Of a stretch of 64,000 nucleotides of DNA, positions 9,739 to 17,586 are shown one piece after another. Location: positions 186,001-250,000 of the forward strand of contig NZ_LDOV01000022.1 of assembly GCF_001029435.1 (NCBI RefSeq). The letters run 5' to 3'. Position numbers and translations under genes: made by a program. How positions within the stretch are numbered: position 1 is the first letter of the stretch; each line of letters starts with the position of its first letter. This DNA is from Photobacterium aphoticum (lineage in GTDB: Bacteria > Pseudomonadota > Gammaproteobacteria > Enterobacterales > Vibrionaceae). The notes beneath the pieces were generated by a model. That model did no database searches and had not been told where the DNA came from. It was given only the letters and a program-made list of their open reading frames with translations.

Positions 9739-10508
9739 TGGGACGCGCATTTAAATTCAGTTTTATGACTTTGGTGTATGCATTCCTTTATACACCGATC
9801 ATCATTCTGATTGTTAACTCATTTAATGCCAGCAAGTTTGGTATGAAATGGGGTGGTTTCACCATGAAGTGGTACCACCAACTGGTTAGCAACGATAGCT
9901 TGATGCAGGCCGCTTGGCACTCATTGAACATCGCTGTTTTCTCTGCAACTGCTGCCGCTATCATCGGTAGTTTGACGGCTGTTGCCCTCTTCCGCTACCA
10001 GTTCCGCGGTAAGAGTTTTGTAAACGGTATGCTGTTCGTTGTAATGATGTCTCCAGACATCGTAATGGCAATTTCGTTGCTTGCTCTGTTCATCCTTGTG
10101 GGTGCAGAACTTGGCTTCTTGTCACTGCTACTTGCACACATCACATTCTGTCTACCTTTCGTTGTGGTAACAGTTTACAGCCGACTAAAAGGCTTTGATG
10201 TGAAGATGCTTGAAGCAGCACGAGACCTGGGTGCAAGTGAGTGGGTAATTCTGAAGCAAATCATTTTGCCACTGGCAAAACCTGCTGTTTTTGCAGGCTG
10301 GTTGTTGAGCTTTACCCTATCTCTGGACGACGTGATCGTAAGTTCATTCGTCACAGGTCCAAGCTATGAAATTCTACCGTTGAAAATTTACTCAATGGTT
10401 AAAGTCGGTATCTCGCCAGAAGTGAACGCATTGGCTACAATTATGCTAATTGTTTCTCTGGTCATGGTCATCTCTTCGCAACTTATTGCGCGAGACAAGA
10501 TCAAGTAA
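9738..10508 (+). CDS. potC: Spermidine/putrescine ABC transporter permease
   Basis: PotC is the second permease of the importer, at 256 residues. It has six membrane segments and the conserved EAA motif [40 protein letters not shown] is a characteristic PotC segment. It is translationally coupled to potB and followed by a hairpin that separates it from potD1. Confidence 0.96.
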   Translation: MGRAFKFSFMTLVYAFLYTPIIILIVNSFNASKFGMKWGGFTMKWYHQLVSNDSLMQAAWHSLNIAVFSATAAAIIGSLTAVALFRYQFRGKSFVNGMLFVVMMSPDIVMAISLLALFILVGAELGFLSLLLAHITFCLPFVVVTVYSRLKGFDVKMLEAARDLGASEWVILKQIILPLAKPAVFAGWLLSFTLSLDDVIVSSFVTGPSYEILPLKIYSMVKVGISPEVNALATIMLIVSLVMVISSQLIARDKIK

Positions 10509-10552
10509 CAACGGCTTCACGCTTTAAAATTGGCTTTATGCCAACTAACGAG

Positions 10553-10582
10553 CAAGTGGCCCTCCGGGGCCACTTGTTTTGT
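10553..10582 (+). terminator. Terminator or attenuator between potC and potD1
   Basis: A 10-bp perfect stem (CAAGTGGCCC / GGGCCACTTG) with a TCCG loop is followed by TTTTGT. Its place before potD1 suggests partial termination that sets the ratio of membrane genes to binding-protein genes, or an end to potABC with a separate potD1 promoter. Confidence 0.7.
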
Positions 10583-10620
10583 ATAAAACACCCTAAAAGG
10601 GTTTTGGAGAAGATAATCTA

Positions 10621-11652
10621 ATGAAGAAATGGTCCGCTTTTCTAACCGGCACTGCAATGGCTGCAGCGATGTTCACTAATGCTGCTTACGCGGCAGATGA
10701 AGAATTAGTTTTCATGAACTGGGGTCCGTACATTTCTACGGAGCTACGTGAGCAGTTCACTAAAGAAACGGGTATTAAAGTGATTTATTCGACTTACGAG
10801 TCGAACGAGACTATGTACGCTAAGTTAAAGGCTCACCCAACCGGTTACGACCTAGTGGTGCCATCAACTTACTTCGTTGCAAAAATGCGCGATGAAGGCA
10901 TGTTACAGAAAATCGACAAATCAAAGCTAAAAAACTTTAAAGAACTTGATAAGAATTATCTGGACAAGCCTTTTGACCCAAATAATGATTACTCTATCCC
11001 ACACGTAATCGCTATGACCGGCCTGGCAGTAAACACTGACATGTACGATCCAGCCGATTTCGACAGCTGGGCTGACCTATGGAACCCTGAGCTGAAAGGC
11101 CAGCTAATGCTGATGGACGACACACGTGAAGTGTTCCACATCGCACTACGCAAACTAGGCTACTCAGGTAACACCACAGATCCTAAGCAGATCGACGAAG
11201 CACACGAAGAGCTGAAAAAACTAATGCCTAACGTATTGGTATTCAACTCAGACAACCCTGCGGCACCTTACCTTGCTGGTGAAGTTGGCCTGGGTATGCT
11301 TTGGAACGGTTCTGCAGCAGCAGCTCAGAAAGAAGGTCTACCAATCAAACTAGTATGGCCTAAAGAAGGCGGTATTTTCTGGGTTGATAGCCTAGCAATC
11401 GCTAAGAACGCGAAGAACGTAGAAGCGGCTCACAAGATGATCGACTTCCTAATGCGTCCGGACGTTGCAGCGAAAATCTCTGAAGAAACGGGTTACCTGA
11501 CTGCGGTTGAGAAATCAAACGCGAAATACAAAGACAACCCTACTCTATTCCCACCTCAAGAAGATCTTGATCGTGGTGAGTGGCAAGACTCAGTGGGTGA
11601 CATGAACATCCGCTACGAAAACTACTTCCTAGAGCTTAAAGCCGGTCAGTAA
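10621..11652 (+). CDS. potD: Polyamine-binding periplasmic protein PotD, copy 1
   Basis: This is the periplasmic spermidine/putrescine-binding subunit that delivers substrate to PotBC. It has a signal peptide (MKKWSAFLTGTAMAAAMFTNAAYAAD) and the PotD signatures IKVIYSTYESNETMYAKLK, DLVVPSTYFVAKM, LMLMDDTREVFHIALRKLG and LGMLWNGSAAAAQ. The ligand-contacting acidic and aromatic residues sit in these blocks. It is close in sequence to the second copy, with which it forms a tandem pair. Vibrio species are known to carry two potD genes behind potABC, one of which influences biofilm formation; which copy corresponds is not decided here. Confidence 0.95.
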   Translation: MKKWSAFLTGTAMAAAMFTNAAYAADEELVFMNWGPYISTELREQFTKETGIKVIYSTYESNETMYAKLKAHPTGYDLVVPSTYFVAKMRDEGMLQKIDKSKLKNFKELDKNYLDKPFDPNNDYSIPHVIAMTGLAVNTDMYDPADFDSWADLWNPELKGQLMLMDDTREVFHIALRKLGYSGNTTDPKQIDEAHEELKKLMPNVLVFNSDNPAAPYLAGEVGLGMLWNGSAAAAQKEGLPIKLVWPKEGGIFWVDSLAIAKNAKNVEAAHKMIDFLMRPDVAAKISEETGYLTAVEKSNAKYKDNPTLFPPQEDLDRGEWQDSVGDMNIRYENYFLELKAGQ

Positions 11653-11662
11653 TTTTCACCTC

Positions 11663-11690
11663 AAAAGCAGCTCCTCGGAGCTGCTTTTTT
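11663..11690 (+). terminator. Terminator after potD1
   Basis: AAAAGCAGCTC pairs with GAGCTGCTTTT over 11 bp around a CTCG loop, followed by further Ts. This is a strong intrinsic terminator 10 bases after the stop codon. Confidence 0.9.
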
Positions 11691-11881
11691 GATCGTAATA
11701 ACAACTCTCTCTGTAATCCTTCTCACACTCTTTTCTTTCTATATCTTCGTATGCAATTCAAGACATTGCCTCTCGTCTAATGTCTGCCTCTGTGCTCATA
11801 TCATGCCAATAACAACATAACCCTATGAGGTCGATATGAAATTGCGATGTGTTATTTCCAGCTTGGCATTTCCTCTCGTAG

Positions 11882-12136
11882 AATACAGTCTTCCGCTATC
11901 TCACTGATTCAGCCTTTTATTACCATTATCATGAACAAGCCGAAGATCCGTATTTATACAGCCCGAGCCTAGAACAATTCATCAGTTACGATGATCCGCG
12001 TTCAGTGGAAGCTAAAGGCAAGTATGCGGTAGACCAGCAACTCGGCGGTATTTTTGCGTGGGAGCTTAGGTCGGATAACGGTGACTTAATGAAAGCAGCA
12101 AATATGGGTATCGGGAATACGCCAATTAAGCCATAG
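11882..12136 (+). pseudogene. Remnant of a GH18 chitinase (C-terminal fragment)
   Basis: The plus-strand frame reads ...AFYYHYHEQAEDPYLYSP, then SLEQFISYDDPRSVEAKGKY and DQQLGGIFAWELRSDNGDL, ending in GNTPIKP and a stop. SYDDPRSV and LGGIFAWELxxDNGDL are hallmark C-terminal motifs of family 18 chitinases. Only about 80 codons survive. There is no start codon with a ribosome site, an in-frame TAG closes the frame upstream and the catalytic DxxDxDxE motif is absent. The fragment sits between two potD genes, each of which has its own signals, so it looks like decayed cargo left in the operon. No annotated-size gene overlaps it. Confidence 0.7.
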
Positions 12137-12212
12137 TGACAAGACAAAATCGCGCAGTATCTAGCCAAACGCAAAACGATATTGCGCAATTTTTGTCAAA
12201 ATCCATTTTTGT

Positions 12213-12243
12213 TTGTCATAAGCTGTTGATACCCTGCTATAAT
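12213..12243 (+). promoter_or_regulatory. Predicted sigma-70 promoter of potD2
   Basis: TTGTCA and an extended -10 TGCTATAAT with 19-base spacing precede potD2 by about 135 bases. The consensus -10 with TGn extension compensates for the long spacer. It implies transcription of potD2 independent of potABC. Confidence 0.55.
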
Positions 12244-12377
12244 AGTGCTGATTTACATCAGTTATCACCCGTCAGGAAATCAAAACCCATTGTTTTGGTT
12301 TCTTTTATTATGTAGGAGAAGCGGTAAATACCGCTAGAGAACACTCTCAAAATTCCTGTTTGTTAGGAGCATGAAAA

Positions 12378-13421
12378 ATGAAAAAATGGTCTTCTTTGAT
12401 GGCCGGCGGTATGTGTGCGATGGCAATGTTTTCAGGCATTGCGCATGCGGCAGACGACGAACTTTATTTCTACAACTGGTCTGAGTATATCCCAAGTGAT
12501 GTACTAGAAGAGTTTACGAAAGAAACGGGCATTAAAGTAATTTATTCGACGTATGAGTCGAATGAAACCATGTACGCCAAGCTAAAAACGCATGGCGGCG
12601 GTTACGACCTAGTTGTCCCTTCCACGTACTACGTATCTAAGATGCGTGAAGAGAACATGCTTCAGAAGATTGATAAATCAAAGCTTTCTCACTTTGACGA
12701 AATCGATCCAAACTTCCTGCATAAGCCGTTTGATCCACAAAACGACTACTCTATCCCATACATTTGGGGTGCGACAGGTATCGGTGTGAACACGGATATG
12801 ATGAACAAAGCACAGGTAACTAAGTGGGCTGACTTCTGGGATCCTAAATGGGAAGGCCAGCTAATGATGATGGACGACTCTCGTGAGTTCTTCCACATTG
12901 CCCTACGTAAGCTTGGCTACTCTGCGAACACAACAGATCCAGAGCAAATCAAAGCGGCTTACGAAGAGCTGAAGAAACTGATGCCAAACGTATTGGTTTT
13001 CAATTCTGACTACCCTGCTAACCCATACATGGCTGGCGAAACGTCACTAGGTATGTTGTGGAACGGTTCTGCGTACATGGCTCGCCAAGAAGGCGCACCA
13101 ATTGATATCGTATGGCCAGAAGAAGGCGCGATTTTCTGGATGGATAGCATCTCTATCCCTAAAGATGCGAAAAACGTAGAAGCGGCTCACAAGATGATCG
13201 ACTTCCTACTTCGCCCAGATAACGCAGCGAAAATCGCACTGGAAATTGGTTACCCAACACCAGTCGCTACAGCAAAGAAACTGCTACCAAAAGAGTTTGT
13301 TAACGACCCAATGATCTACCCACCGCAAGCTGTAATGGATGCAGGTGAATGGCAGAACAGCGTTGGCTCTGCAAACACCCTATACGAAGAATACTTCCAG
13401 AAGCTAAAAGCGGGCGAGTAA
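12378..13421 (+). CDS. potD: Polyamine-binding periplasmic protein PotD, copy 2
   Basis: This second PotD-type binding protein has 347 residues. It has a signal peptide (MKKWSSLMAGGMCAMAMFSGIAHAAD) and the same blocks as copy 1: IKVIYSTYESNETMYAKLK, DLVVPSTYYVSKM, LMMMDDSREFFHIALRKLG and LGMLWNGSAYMAR. It differs from copy 1 at aromatic positions around the pocket (for example YFYNWSEYIPSD against VFMNWGPYISTE), suggesting altered polyamine preference such as norspermidine versus spermidine. TAGGAG precedes the ATG by about eight bases. Its natural terminator has been split by the insertion sequence just downstream. Confidence 0.94.
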   Translation: MKKWSSLMAGGMCAMAMFSGIAHAADDELYFYNWSEYIPSDVLEEFTKETGIKVIYSTYESNETMYAKLKTHGGGYDLVVPSTYYVSKMREENMLQKIDKSKLSHFDEIDPNFLHKPFDPQNDYSIPYIWGATGIGVNTDMMNKAQVTKWADFWDPKWEGQLMMMDDSREFFHIALRKLGYSANTTDPEQIKAAYEELKKLMPNVLVFNSDYPANPYMAGETSLGMLWNGSAYMARQEGAPIDIVWPEEGAIFWMDSISIPKDAKNVEAAHKMIDFLLRPDNAAKIALEIGYPTPVATAKKLLPKEFVNDPMIYPPQAVMDAGEWQNSVGSANTLYEEYFQKLKAGE

Positions 13422-13443
13422 TCTTTCTAGCAAGCACATAATG

Positions 13444-13454
13444 AAAAGCCTGGT
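13444..13454 (+). terminator. Left arm of the split potD2 terminator
   Basis: AAAAGCCTGGT here is the exact reverse complement of ACCAGGCTTTT at 14890-14900, beyond the insertion sequence. Without the element the two arms would form an 11-bp stem with a TTCG loop and a T tract. Confidence 0.75.
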
Positions 13455-13465
13455 TTGTGAACTGA

Positions 13466-13497
13466 CCCCCAATAGTTGGACAACCAATTATTGGGGG
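13466..13497 (+). promoter_or_regulatory. Hairpin over the IS transposase ribosome-binding site
   Basis: CCCCCAATAGTTGG and CCAATTATTGGGGG form a long, nearly perfect stem with a four-base loop. The GGGGG that would serve as ribosome-binding site for orfA, about eight bases before its ATG, is in the right arm. A transcript entering from potD2 would fold this stem and hide the site, limiting transposase synthesis. Confidence 0.6.
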
Positions 13498-13505
13498 TTC
13501 TTTTT

Positions 13506-14012
13506 ATGTCCAAATACAAGCGCGAGTTTAAGTGTCTGGTTGCCAAGCAGTGTTTAAACGGGTTGTCATCCGAGGTGTTAGCTAAACAACATTCAATCTC
13601 CTCTAGGCAAATTCGATACTGGACTCAAGTCTTTGCTATCCATGGTAGCCGTTCATTTCTACCCGCAACGCAAGCTGCTACAGCTCAATCTAAGCTGGCC
13701 GCATTGAAATTAATGTGGACGAATAGCTGGTCTGCAACGCACACTAGCGCAGTGTTAAATCTCTCTTCCCCTGGTATCTTCACCACTTGGCTCAAACGCT
13801 ACAATGAGCAAGGTTTACAGGGGCTTGAACCGCAGCCTAAAGGTAGACCTCCAATGAAACAGCAACCTCAGACGACAACTAAACCAGATAGTGAACTGAC
13901 AGTCGAAGAACTGCGAGAAGAGCTGGCTTATTTACGTGCGGAGAATGCTGTTCTAAAAAAGCTGGAGGAGTTGGAGCAAGAGAAAAACCGTCGAATGAAG
14001 AAAAAACGGTAA
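13506..14012 (+). CDS. IS3-family transposase OrfA
   Basis: OrfA (168 aa) is the DNA-binding part of the transposase. It has an N-terminal helix-turn-helix (YKREFKCLVAKQCLNGLSSE, then LAKQHSISSRQIRYWTQVF), a second helix-turn-helix near LNLSSPGIFTTWLKRY, and a C-terminal leucine-zipper-like segment (LTVEELREELAYLRAENAVL). The frame ends at TAA immediately after an A6 run (AAGAAAAAAC), where a -1 slip would join it to orfB. The ATG reading MSKYKREF is chosen over an in-frame upstream codon that lies in the terminal hairpin. Confidence 0.9.
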   Translation: MSKYKREFKCLVAKQCLNGLSSEVLAKQHSISSRQIRYWTQVFAIHGSRSFLPATQAATAQSKLAALKLMWTNSWSATHTSAVLNLSSPGIFTTWLKRYNEQGLQGLEPQPKGRPPMKQQPQTTTKPDSELTVEELREELAYLRAENAVLKKLEELEQEKNRRMKKKR

Positions 14013-14050
14013 TCGCTCTGACTCTAAGAGGTAAATACCCTCTTAAATAC

Positions 14051-14854
14051 TTGCTGCGAGCCCTGAGCCTAGCAAAAAGCGTATTTTATTATCAGGCCAA
14101 AGTTAGTCAACTTCGTGATGGTTATGAATGTGAAAAGCGGTTAGTACAGTCTATTTACCGTGAGCACAAAGGACGCTACGGGTATCGTCGAATTCACTTA
14201 GAACTGAGAAACCGAGGGATCATGCTAAATCACAAGACAGTGCAAAAGCTTATGATGCAGTTAGGCTTGAAGTCAACGGTAAGGCCCAAGAAGTACCGGT
14301 CTTACCGTGACCAGGCCGGGGAAGCGGCACCGAATGTACTTGAAAGAGGGTTTGAGGCGAGTAAGCCTGATGAGAAATGGGTAACAGATGTTACTGAGTT
14401 TAAAGTCAAAGGGCAGAAGGTATACCTGTCTCCTGTGATTGACCTATTTACACGAGAAGTGGTGGCTTATCAACTTGGTCAACACGCCGATTTACGACTC
14501 GTTACCGGTATGCTAGAAGAGGCTATCTCAAAGCTAAACCTGAAGTCGAAGCCCATAATACACAGTGACCAAGGTTGGCAGTATCGACACCGAGCCTATC
14601 AAAAACAGCTCAACGATAATGGGCTAACACAAAGTATGTCGAGAAAAGGAAATTGCTTAGACAACGCGGTTGCAGAAAACTTCTTCGCATTACTAAAAAC
14701 AGAGATGTACCATAATCAACATTTTGAAGATGCTGATGATTTGATGGAACAAATCAAAAAGTATATCGAGTACTACAATACCAAACGTATTAAAGTGAAA
14801 CTAAAAGGCCTGACTCCGATAGAGTATCGAAATCAGGCCTTGAAAGCCGCTTAA
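14051..14854 (+). CDS. IS3-family transposase OrfB (integrase core)
   Basis: OrfB is the catalytic rve-type DDE domain: WVTDVTEFKV holds the first Asp, IIHSDQGWQY the second and NAVAENFFALLKTE the Glu. HTH_21-like sequence (YREHKGRYGYRRIHLELRNR) precedes it. The frame is -1 relative to orfA and is open back to the A6 slip site at about 14001-14006, continuing as VIALTLRGKYPLKYLLRAL before the listed TTG. The functional product is therefore probably an OrfAB fusion rather than a separately initiated protein. Confidence 0.9.
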   Translation: MLRALSLAKSVFYYQAKVSQLRDGYECEKRLVQSIYREHKGRYGYRRIHLELRNRGIMLNHKTVQKLMMQLGLKSTVRPKKYRSYRDQAGEAAPNVLERGFEASKPDEKWVTDVTEFKVKGQKVYLSPVIDLFTREVVAYQLGQHADLRLVTGMLEEAISKLNLKSKPIIHSDQGWQYRHRAYQKQLNDNGLTQSMSRKGNCLDNAVAENFFALLKTEMYHNQHFEDADDLMEQIKKYIEYYNTKRIKVKLKGLTPIEYRNQALKAA

Positions 14855-14889
14855 CAGAAATGTCCAACTTTACGGGGTCACTTCATTCG

Positions 14890-14901
14890 ACCAGGCTTTT
14901 T
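14890..14901 (+). terminator. Right arm of the split potD2 terminator
   Basis: ACCAGGCTTTTT is the complement of the arm before the insertion sequence. In the unbroken state it would also end the convergent LysR gene on the other strand, so the insertion disables a bidirectional terminator. Confidence 0.75.
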
Positions 14902-14934
14902 GCTATCTGACATTCTGATTTGTAAAGAGTGCAT

Positions 14935-15828
14935 TTACAGCTGCGGCTGAGGATCCAATAACGACTTCACTGCGTGTTTTAACCAAGTCCCCGCAGGCCC
15001 TAAGGTAACACCTTTTGCTGTCACCACTTCAACCGGGATAGACCAGTCTTTATGGTCAAAGGATACCGGTAAAATATGTAACCTCCCCGCTTCTACTTTG
15101 TCTGCCACCAAATGACGAGGTAAATAGCCCCAGCCTAACCCCTGTTCAATCATATTGATCATGCTGAATTGGTTATTCACGCGCCACACGTGCGGCGATA
15201 CCACAGGAAAATACCGCTCGTTGGCATCTTCTAACCCCCGCGCCAGAATTTGTCGGTATGGGATCAAATCCATTGGCTCGATAATTTCTGACTCAACCAA
15301 GGGATGTTGCTGGCTCACCACCGGTACAAAAGCCACATTGCCGATGTAACACACGTCGGCTTCACGAATGGTGTCAAAGTCGCACAGCATCACGCCAATA
15401 TTGGCCTTGCCTGCCAACACCAAATTTCTGACATCGATGCCTGATGCCGTCAACACATGTAAGGAGGTAGCGCTAAAACGCTGACTGAACGCATCCATGA
15501 TACGATACAGACTATCAACCTGTAATACGTCATCGACCACGATGTTCAGTTGATTCTCTTCATGCTTGGTCAGTGCTTTCGACGCACATTCGAGCTCTCT
15601 CGCTTGCTGCAAAATCGCTTGTGCGAAATTAAACAAGTGTTGCCCTTCTTTCGTTAAAACCGGTTTACGCGTAGAACGATCAAACAACTCAACATTTAAA
15701 TCGATTTCCAGATTGGCAATCCCTTGGCTAACCGCAGACTGTACCTTACCAATATGACGCGCACAGGCAGAAAACGACCCTAATTGAGCAGAAAGGACAA
15801 ACATATTGAGCTGTTCTAAATTATACAT
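14935..15828 (-). CDS. LysR-family transcriptional regulator
   Basis: This 297-residue protein has a winged helix-turn-helix at residues 1-60 (LNMFVLSAQLGSFSACARHI, then KVQSAVSQGIANLE) and a type 2 periplasmic-binding-like effector domain to the end. It is divergent from the PACE efflux gene across a 191-bp gap, the classical arrangement for a LysR regulator and its target, as described for AceR and aceI in Acinetobacter. Regulation of the pump is therefore likely but inferred. Its own terminator was probably the hairpin now split by the insertion sequence. Confidence 0.9.
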   Translation of the reverse strand: MYNLEQLNMFVLSAQLGSFSACARHIGKVQSAVSQGIANLEIDLNVELFDRSTRKPVLTKEGQHLFNFAQAILQQARELECASKALTKHEENQLNIVVDDVLQVDSLYRIMDAFSQRFSATSLHVLTASGIDVRNLVLAGKANIGVMLCDFDTIREADVCYIGNVAFVPVVSQQHPLVESEIIEPMDLIPYRQILARGLEDANERYFPVVSPHVWRVNNQFSMINMIEQGLGWGYLPRHLVADKVEAGRLHILPVSFDHKDWSIPVEVVTAKGVTLGPAGTWLKHAVKSLLDPQPQL

Positions 15829-16019
15829 GCTGAGCCTCTAGCTAACCCATTGATTTTACTTAATACCATTTACCTTTCATCACTAAAAATGATAGTAACT
15901 AACTCGATCTAATCATAATTTACGATACATTACACGCATAGATTCACAGCACGTAGATTGCGTGCAATTGAAGTAAATTCCATTGAAACCTTGTACAACC
16001 GTTAGCGTGGTAAGTTGTT
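15829..16019. promoter_or_regulatory. Divergent promoter region, LysR / PACE pump
   Basis: This short AT-rich divergent gap is expected to contain the LysR operator. Candidate T-N11-A dyads occur (for example around ATCATAATTTACGAT), but none stands out enough to name. Confidence 0.4.
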
Positions 16020-16439
16020 ATGACCGTTAAAGAGCGTATTTTGCATTCTGTTCTGTTCGAAGTTTTTGCATTGATCATCATGATGGTCGGGGCGTCCCTC
16101 TTCACAGATAAAAACCCAGCCATGATCGGTGGTATTGGTATTACTCTGTCGTTAATCGCGATGGGTTGGAACTATGTTTACAACCTTGGCTTTGACAAAA
16201 TCTTCGGGGCAGACCGTCTCTCACGTAAGCTAGGCATGCGTGTCGCACACGGTTTTGGCTTTGAGGCGGGTCTATTATTCGTGACGATTCCGGTACTGAT
16301 GTGGGCATTGCAGATGGATTTCTGGACGGTATTGATTCTGGATATCGGTATCGTGATTTTCTTCCTGGTGTACTCCATCATCTACAACTGGGGCTACGAC
16401 CAAGTACGTGCGAAGTACTTCGCACCGAAGATGGCTTAA
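16020..16439 (+). CDS. PACE-family multidrug/biguanide efflux transporter
   Basis: This is a small inner-membrane drug/proton antiporter of the proteobacterial antimicrobial compound efflux family (AceI type). The 139-residue protein has two tandem bacterial transmembrane-pair domains, four helices in all. The essential membrane glutamate is present at E14 in SVLFEVFALIIMM, equivalent to E15 of AceI, and the WNYVYNLGFDKIFG and YNWGYDQVRAKYF motifs end the two repeats. Natural substrates may be short-chain diamines. This is of interest next to polyamine uptake genes, though that link is only contextual. The ribosome site is weak. Confidence 0.9.
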   Translation: MTVKERILHSVLFEVFALIIMMVGASLFTDKNPAMIGGIGITLSLIAMGWNYVYNLGFDKIFGADRLSRKLGMRVAHGFGFEAGLLFVTIPVLMWALQMDFWTVLILDIGIVIFFLVYSIIYNWGYDQVRAKYFAPKMA

Positions 16440-16458
16440 CCCTTTCTCGACGTAAAAA

Positions 16459-16490
16459 CAAAGAAAGCGCCTACAACGGCGCTTTCTTTT
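16459..16490. terminator. Bidirectional terminator, PACE pump / cobB
   Basis: AAAGAAAGCGCC pairs with GGCGCTTTCTTT in a 12-bp stem, with T and A tracts on either side. It serves both convergent genes. Confidence 0.85.
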
Positions 16491-16537
16491 TAGCTGTCAC
16501 ATATATTCACTTAAGAATAATTAGCCGAAAATGGGGA

Positions 16538-17248
16538 TCAGGCTAAAAGCTCTTCGACAAACTGTGGCACCAGTACCGACGCCGGGCCATAGCGTTTCTC
16601 GGCAAACTCACTTTCGACATTGCTTGGTTCTAAGTTTAATTCAATGGTGTGCGCACCGTGCATGGCGGCTTCATGGACAAAACCCGCCGCAGGATAGACC
16701 GCACCGGAAGTACCAATAGAAATGAACAAATCCGCTTCCATCAGGGCATCGTGAATACGATCCATACCTATTGGCATCTCGCCAAACCACACCACATTCG
16801 GACGCATCGGCGCCGGCATCTGACAACAATGGCAATGGTCTTCTAAGGAGATGTCCCCACTCCACTCTACCGCTTGTCCAGAATGGCTACACTGGGCTTT
16901 CAGCAATTCCCCATGCATATGGATGATATTATTCGTACCAGCAGCTTCATGAAGGTTGTCGATATTCTGCGTCACCACGGTCACTTTACCGTCGAGCTCT
17001 TTTTCCAATCGTGCTAACGCTTTATGGGCATCATTGGGGAAGACTGTGCCGCTTTCGAGTTGCTGACGACGTTGGTTATAGAAGTTCTGCACAAGTGCAG
17101 GATCACGGTAGTAGCCCTCCGGCGTGGCCACATCTTCAATACGGTGCTTTTCCCACAAACCGTCCTGTGCACGGAAGGTTTGGATGCCTGATTCAGCGGA
17201 AATACCCGCGCCAGTAAGAATAACGATGTTGCGGTATGGAAAAAGCAT
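16538..17248 (-). CDS. cobB: NAD-dependent protein deacylase (sirtuin)
   Basis: CobB removes acetyl and succinyl groups from lysines using NAD. The Rossmann motif is [20 protein letters not shown] (residues 13-32), the NAD/ribose site is TQNIDN, and the catalytic histidine is H112 in HMHGE. Y57 and R60 in NFYNQRR are the pair that gives class III sirtuins desuccinylase/demalonylase activity. The zinc loop is the reduced form also seen in E. coli CobB: C120 with a Ser in place of the second cysteine, then CHCC. The length is 236 residues. It is a single gene convergent with the PACE pump. Confidence 0.96.
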   Translation of the reverse strand: MLFPYRNIVILTGAGISAESGIQTFRAQDGLWEKHRIEDVATPEGYYRDPALVQNFYNQRRQQLESGTVFPNDAHKALARLEKELDGKVTVVTQNIDNLHEAAGTNNIIHMHGELLKAQCSHSGQAVEWSGDISLEDHCHCCQMPAPMRPNVVWFGEMPIGMDRIHDALMEADLFISIGTSGAVYPAAGFVHEAAMHGAHTIELNLEPSNVESEFAEKRYGPASVLVPQFVEELLA

Positions 17249-17533
17249 GCGCGTGTCCTTTCTTCTAATAAGCGTCTTTCTTATTTTATACCATTATTTT
17301 CATGTGGTTATAACCCACTTTGTTACGACATTAGTCTAATACTCAATGACAAATATAAAATTATGGTGCATTAGAATGCCACCTTACGACTTCTTTGCGT
17401 CTGTTGTTTATATTCACCACACATTTTGATTAACTACACACTTTAATAATTATAGTGCGCCAGCACGGCTGGTTTGCGGTGTAATCGTGTCATTCCTCGC
17501 GTCTTCCCTCCTCTGTGACTATCTACGCTCACA
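17249..17533. other. Intergenic region upstream of cobB
   Basis: This AT-rich region must contain the cobB promoter, since both flanking genes run leftward. I see no clear operator or small gene. Its right edge meets the terminator of the formate dehydrogenase operon. Confidence 0.45.
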
Positions 17534-17566
17534 TAAAAAAACAGCAGCCACATGGGCTGCTGTTTC
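17534..17566 (-). terminator. Terminator of the formate dehydrogenase operon
   Basis: AAACAGCAGCC and GGCTGCTGTTT form an 11-bp stem with a run of Ts when read on the minus strand. It lies about 20 bases after the cytochrome b gene. Confidence 0.85.
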
Positions 17567-17586
17567 AGATGATTTTGGCTTATGCC

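Larger units (their letters stand above)
13458..14885 (+). mobile_element. Complete IS3-family (IS150-group-like) insertion sequence
   Basis: The element is 1428 bp long. Its terminal inverted repeats of 25 bases begin TGAACTGACCCC and TGAAGTGACCCC and agree at 21 positions. It carries two overlapping transposase frames with a -1 frameshift window, as usual for IS3. Flanking bases TTG and TTC are consistent with a 3-bp target duplication that has changed at one base, but this is not proven. Both reading frames are intact, so it may be active. It is inserted in the loop of the potD2 terminator. Confidence 0.9.
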
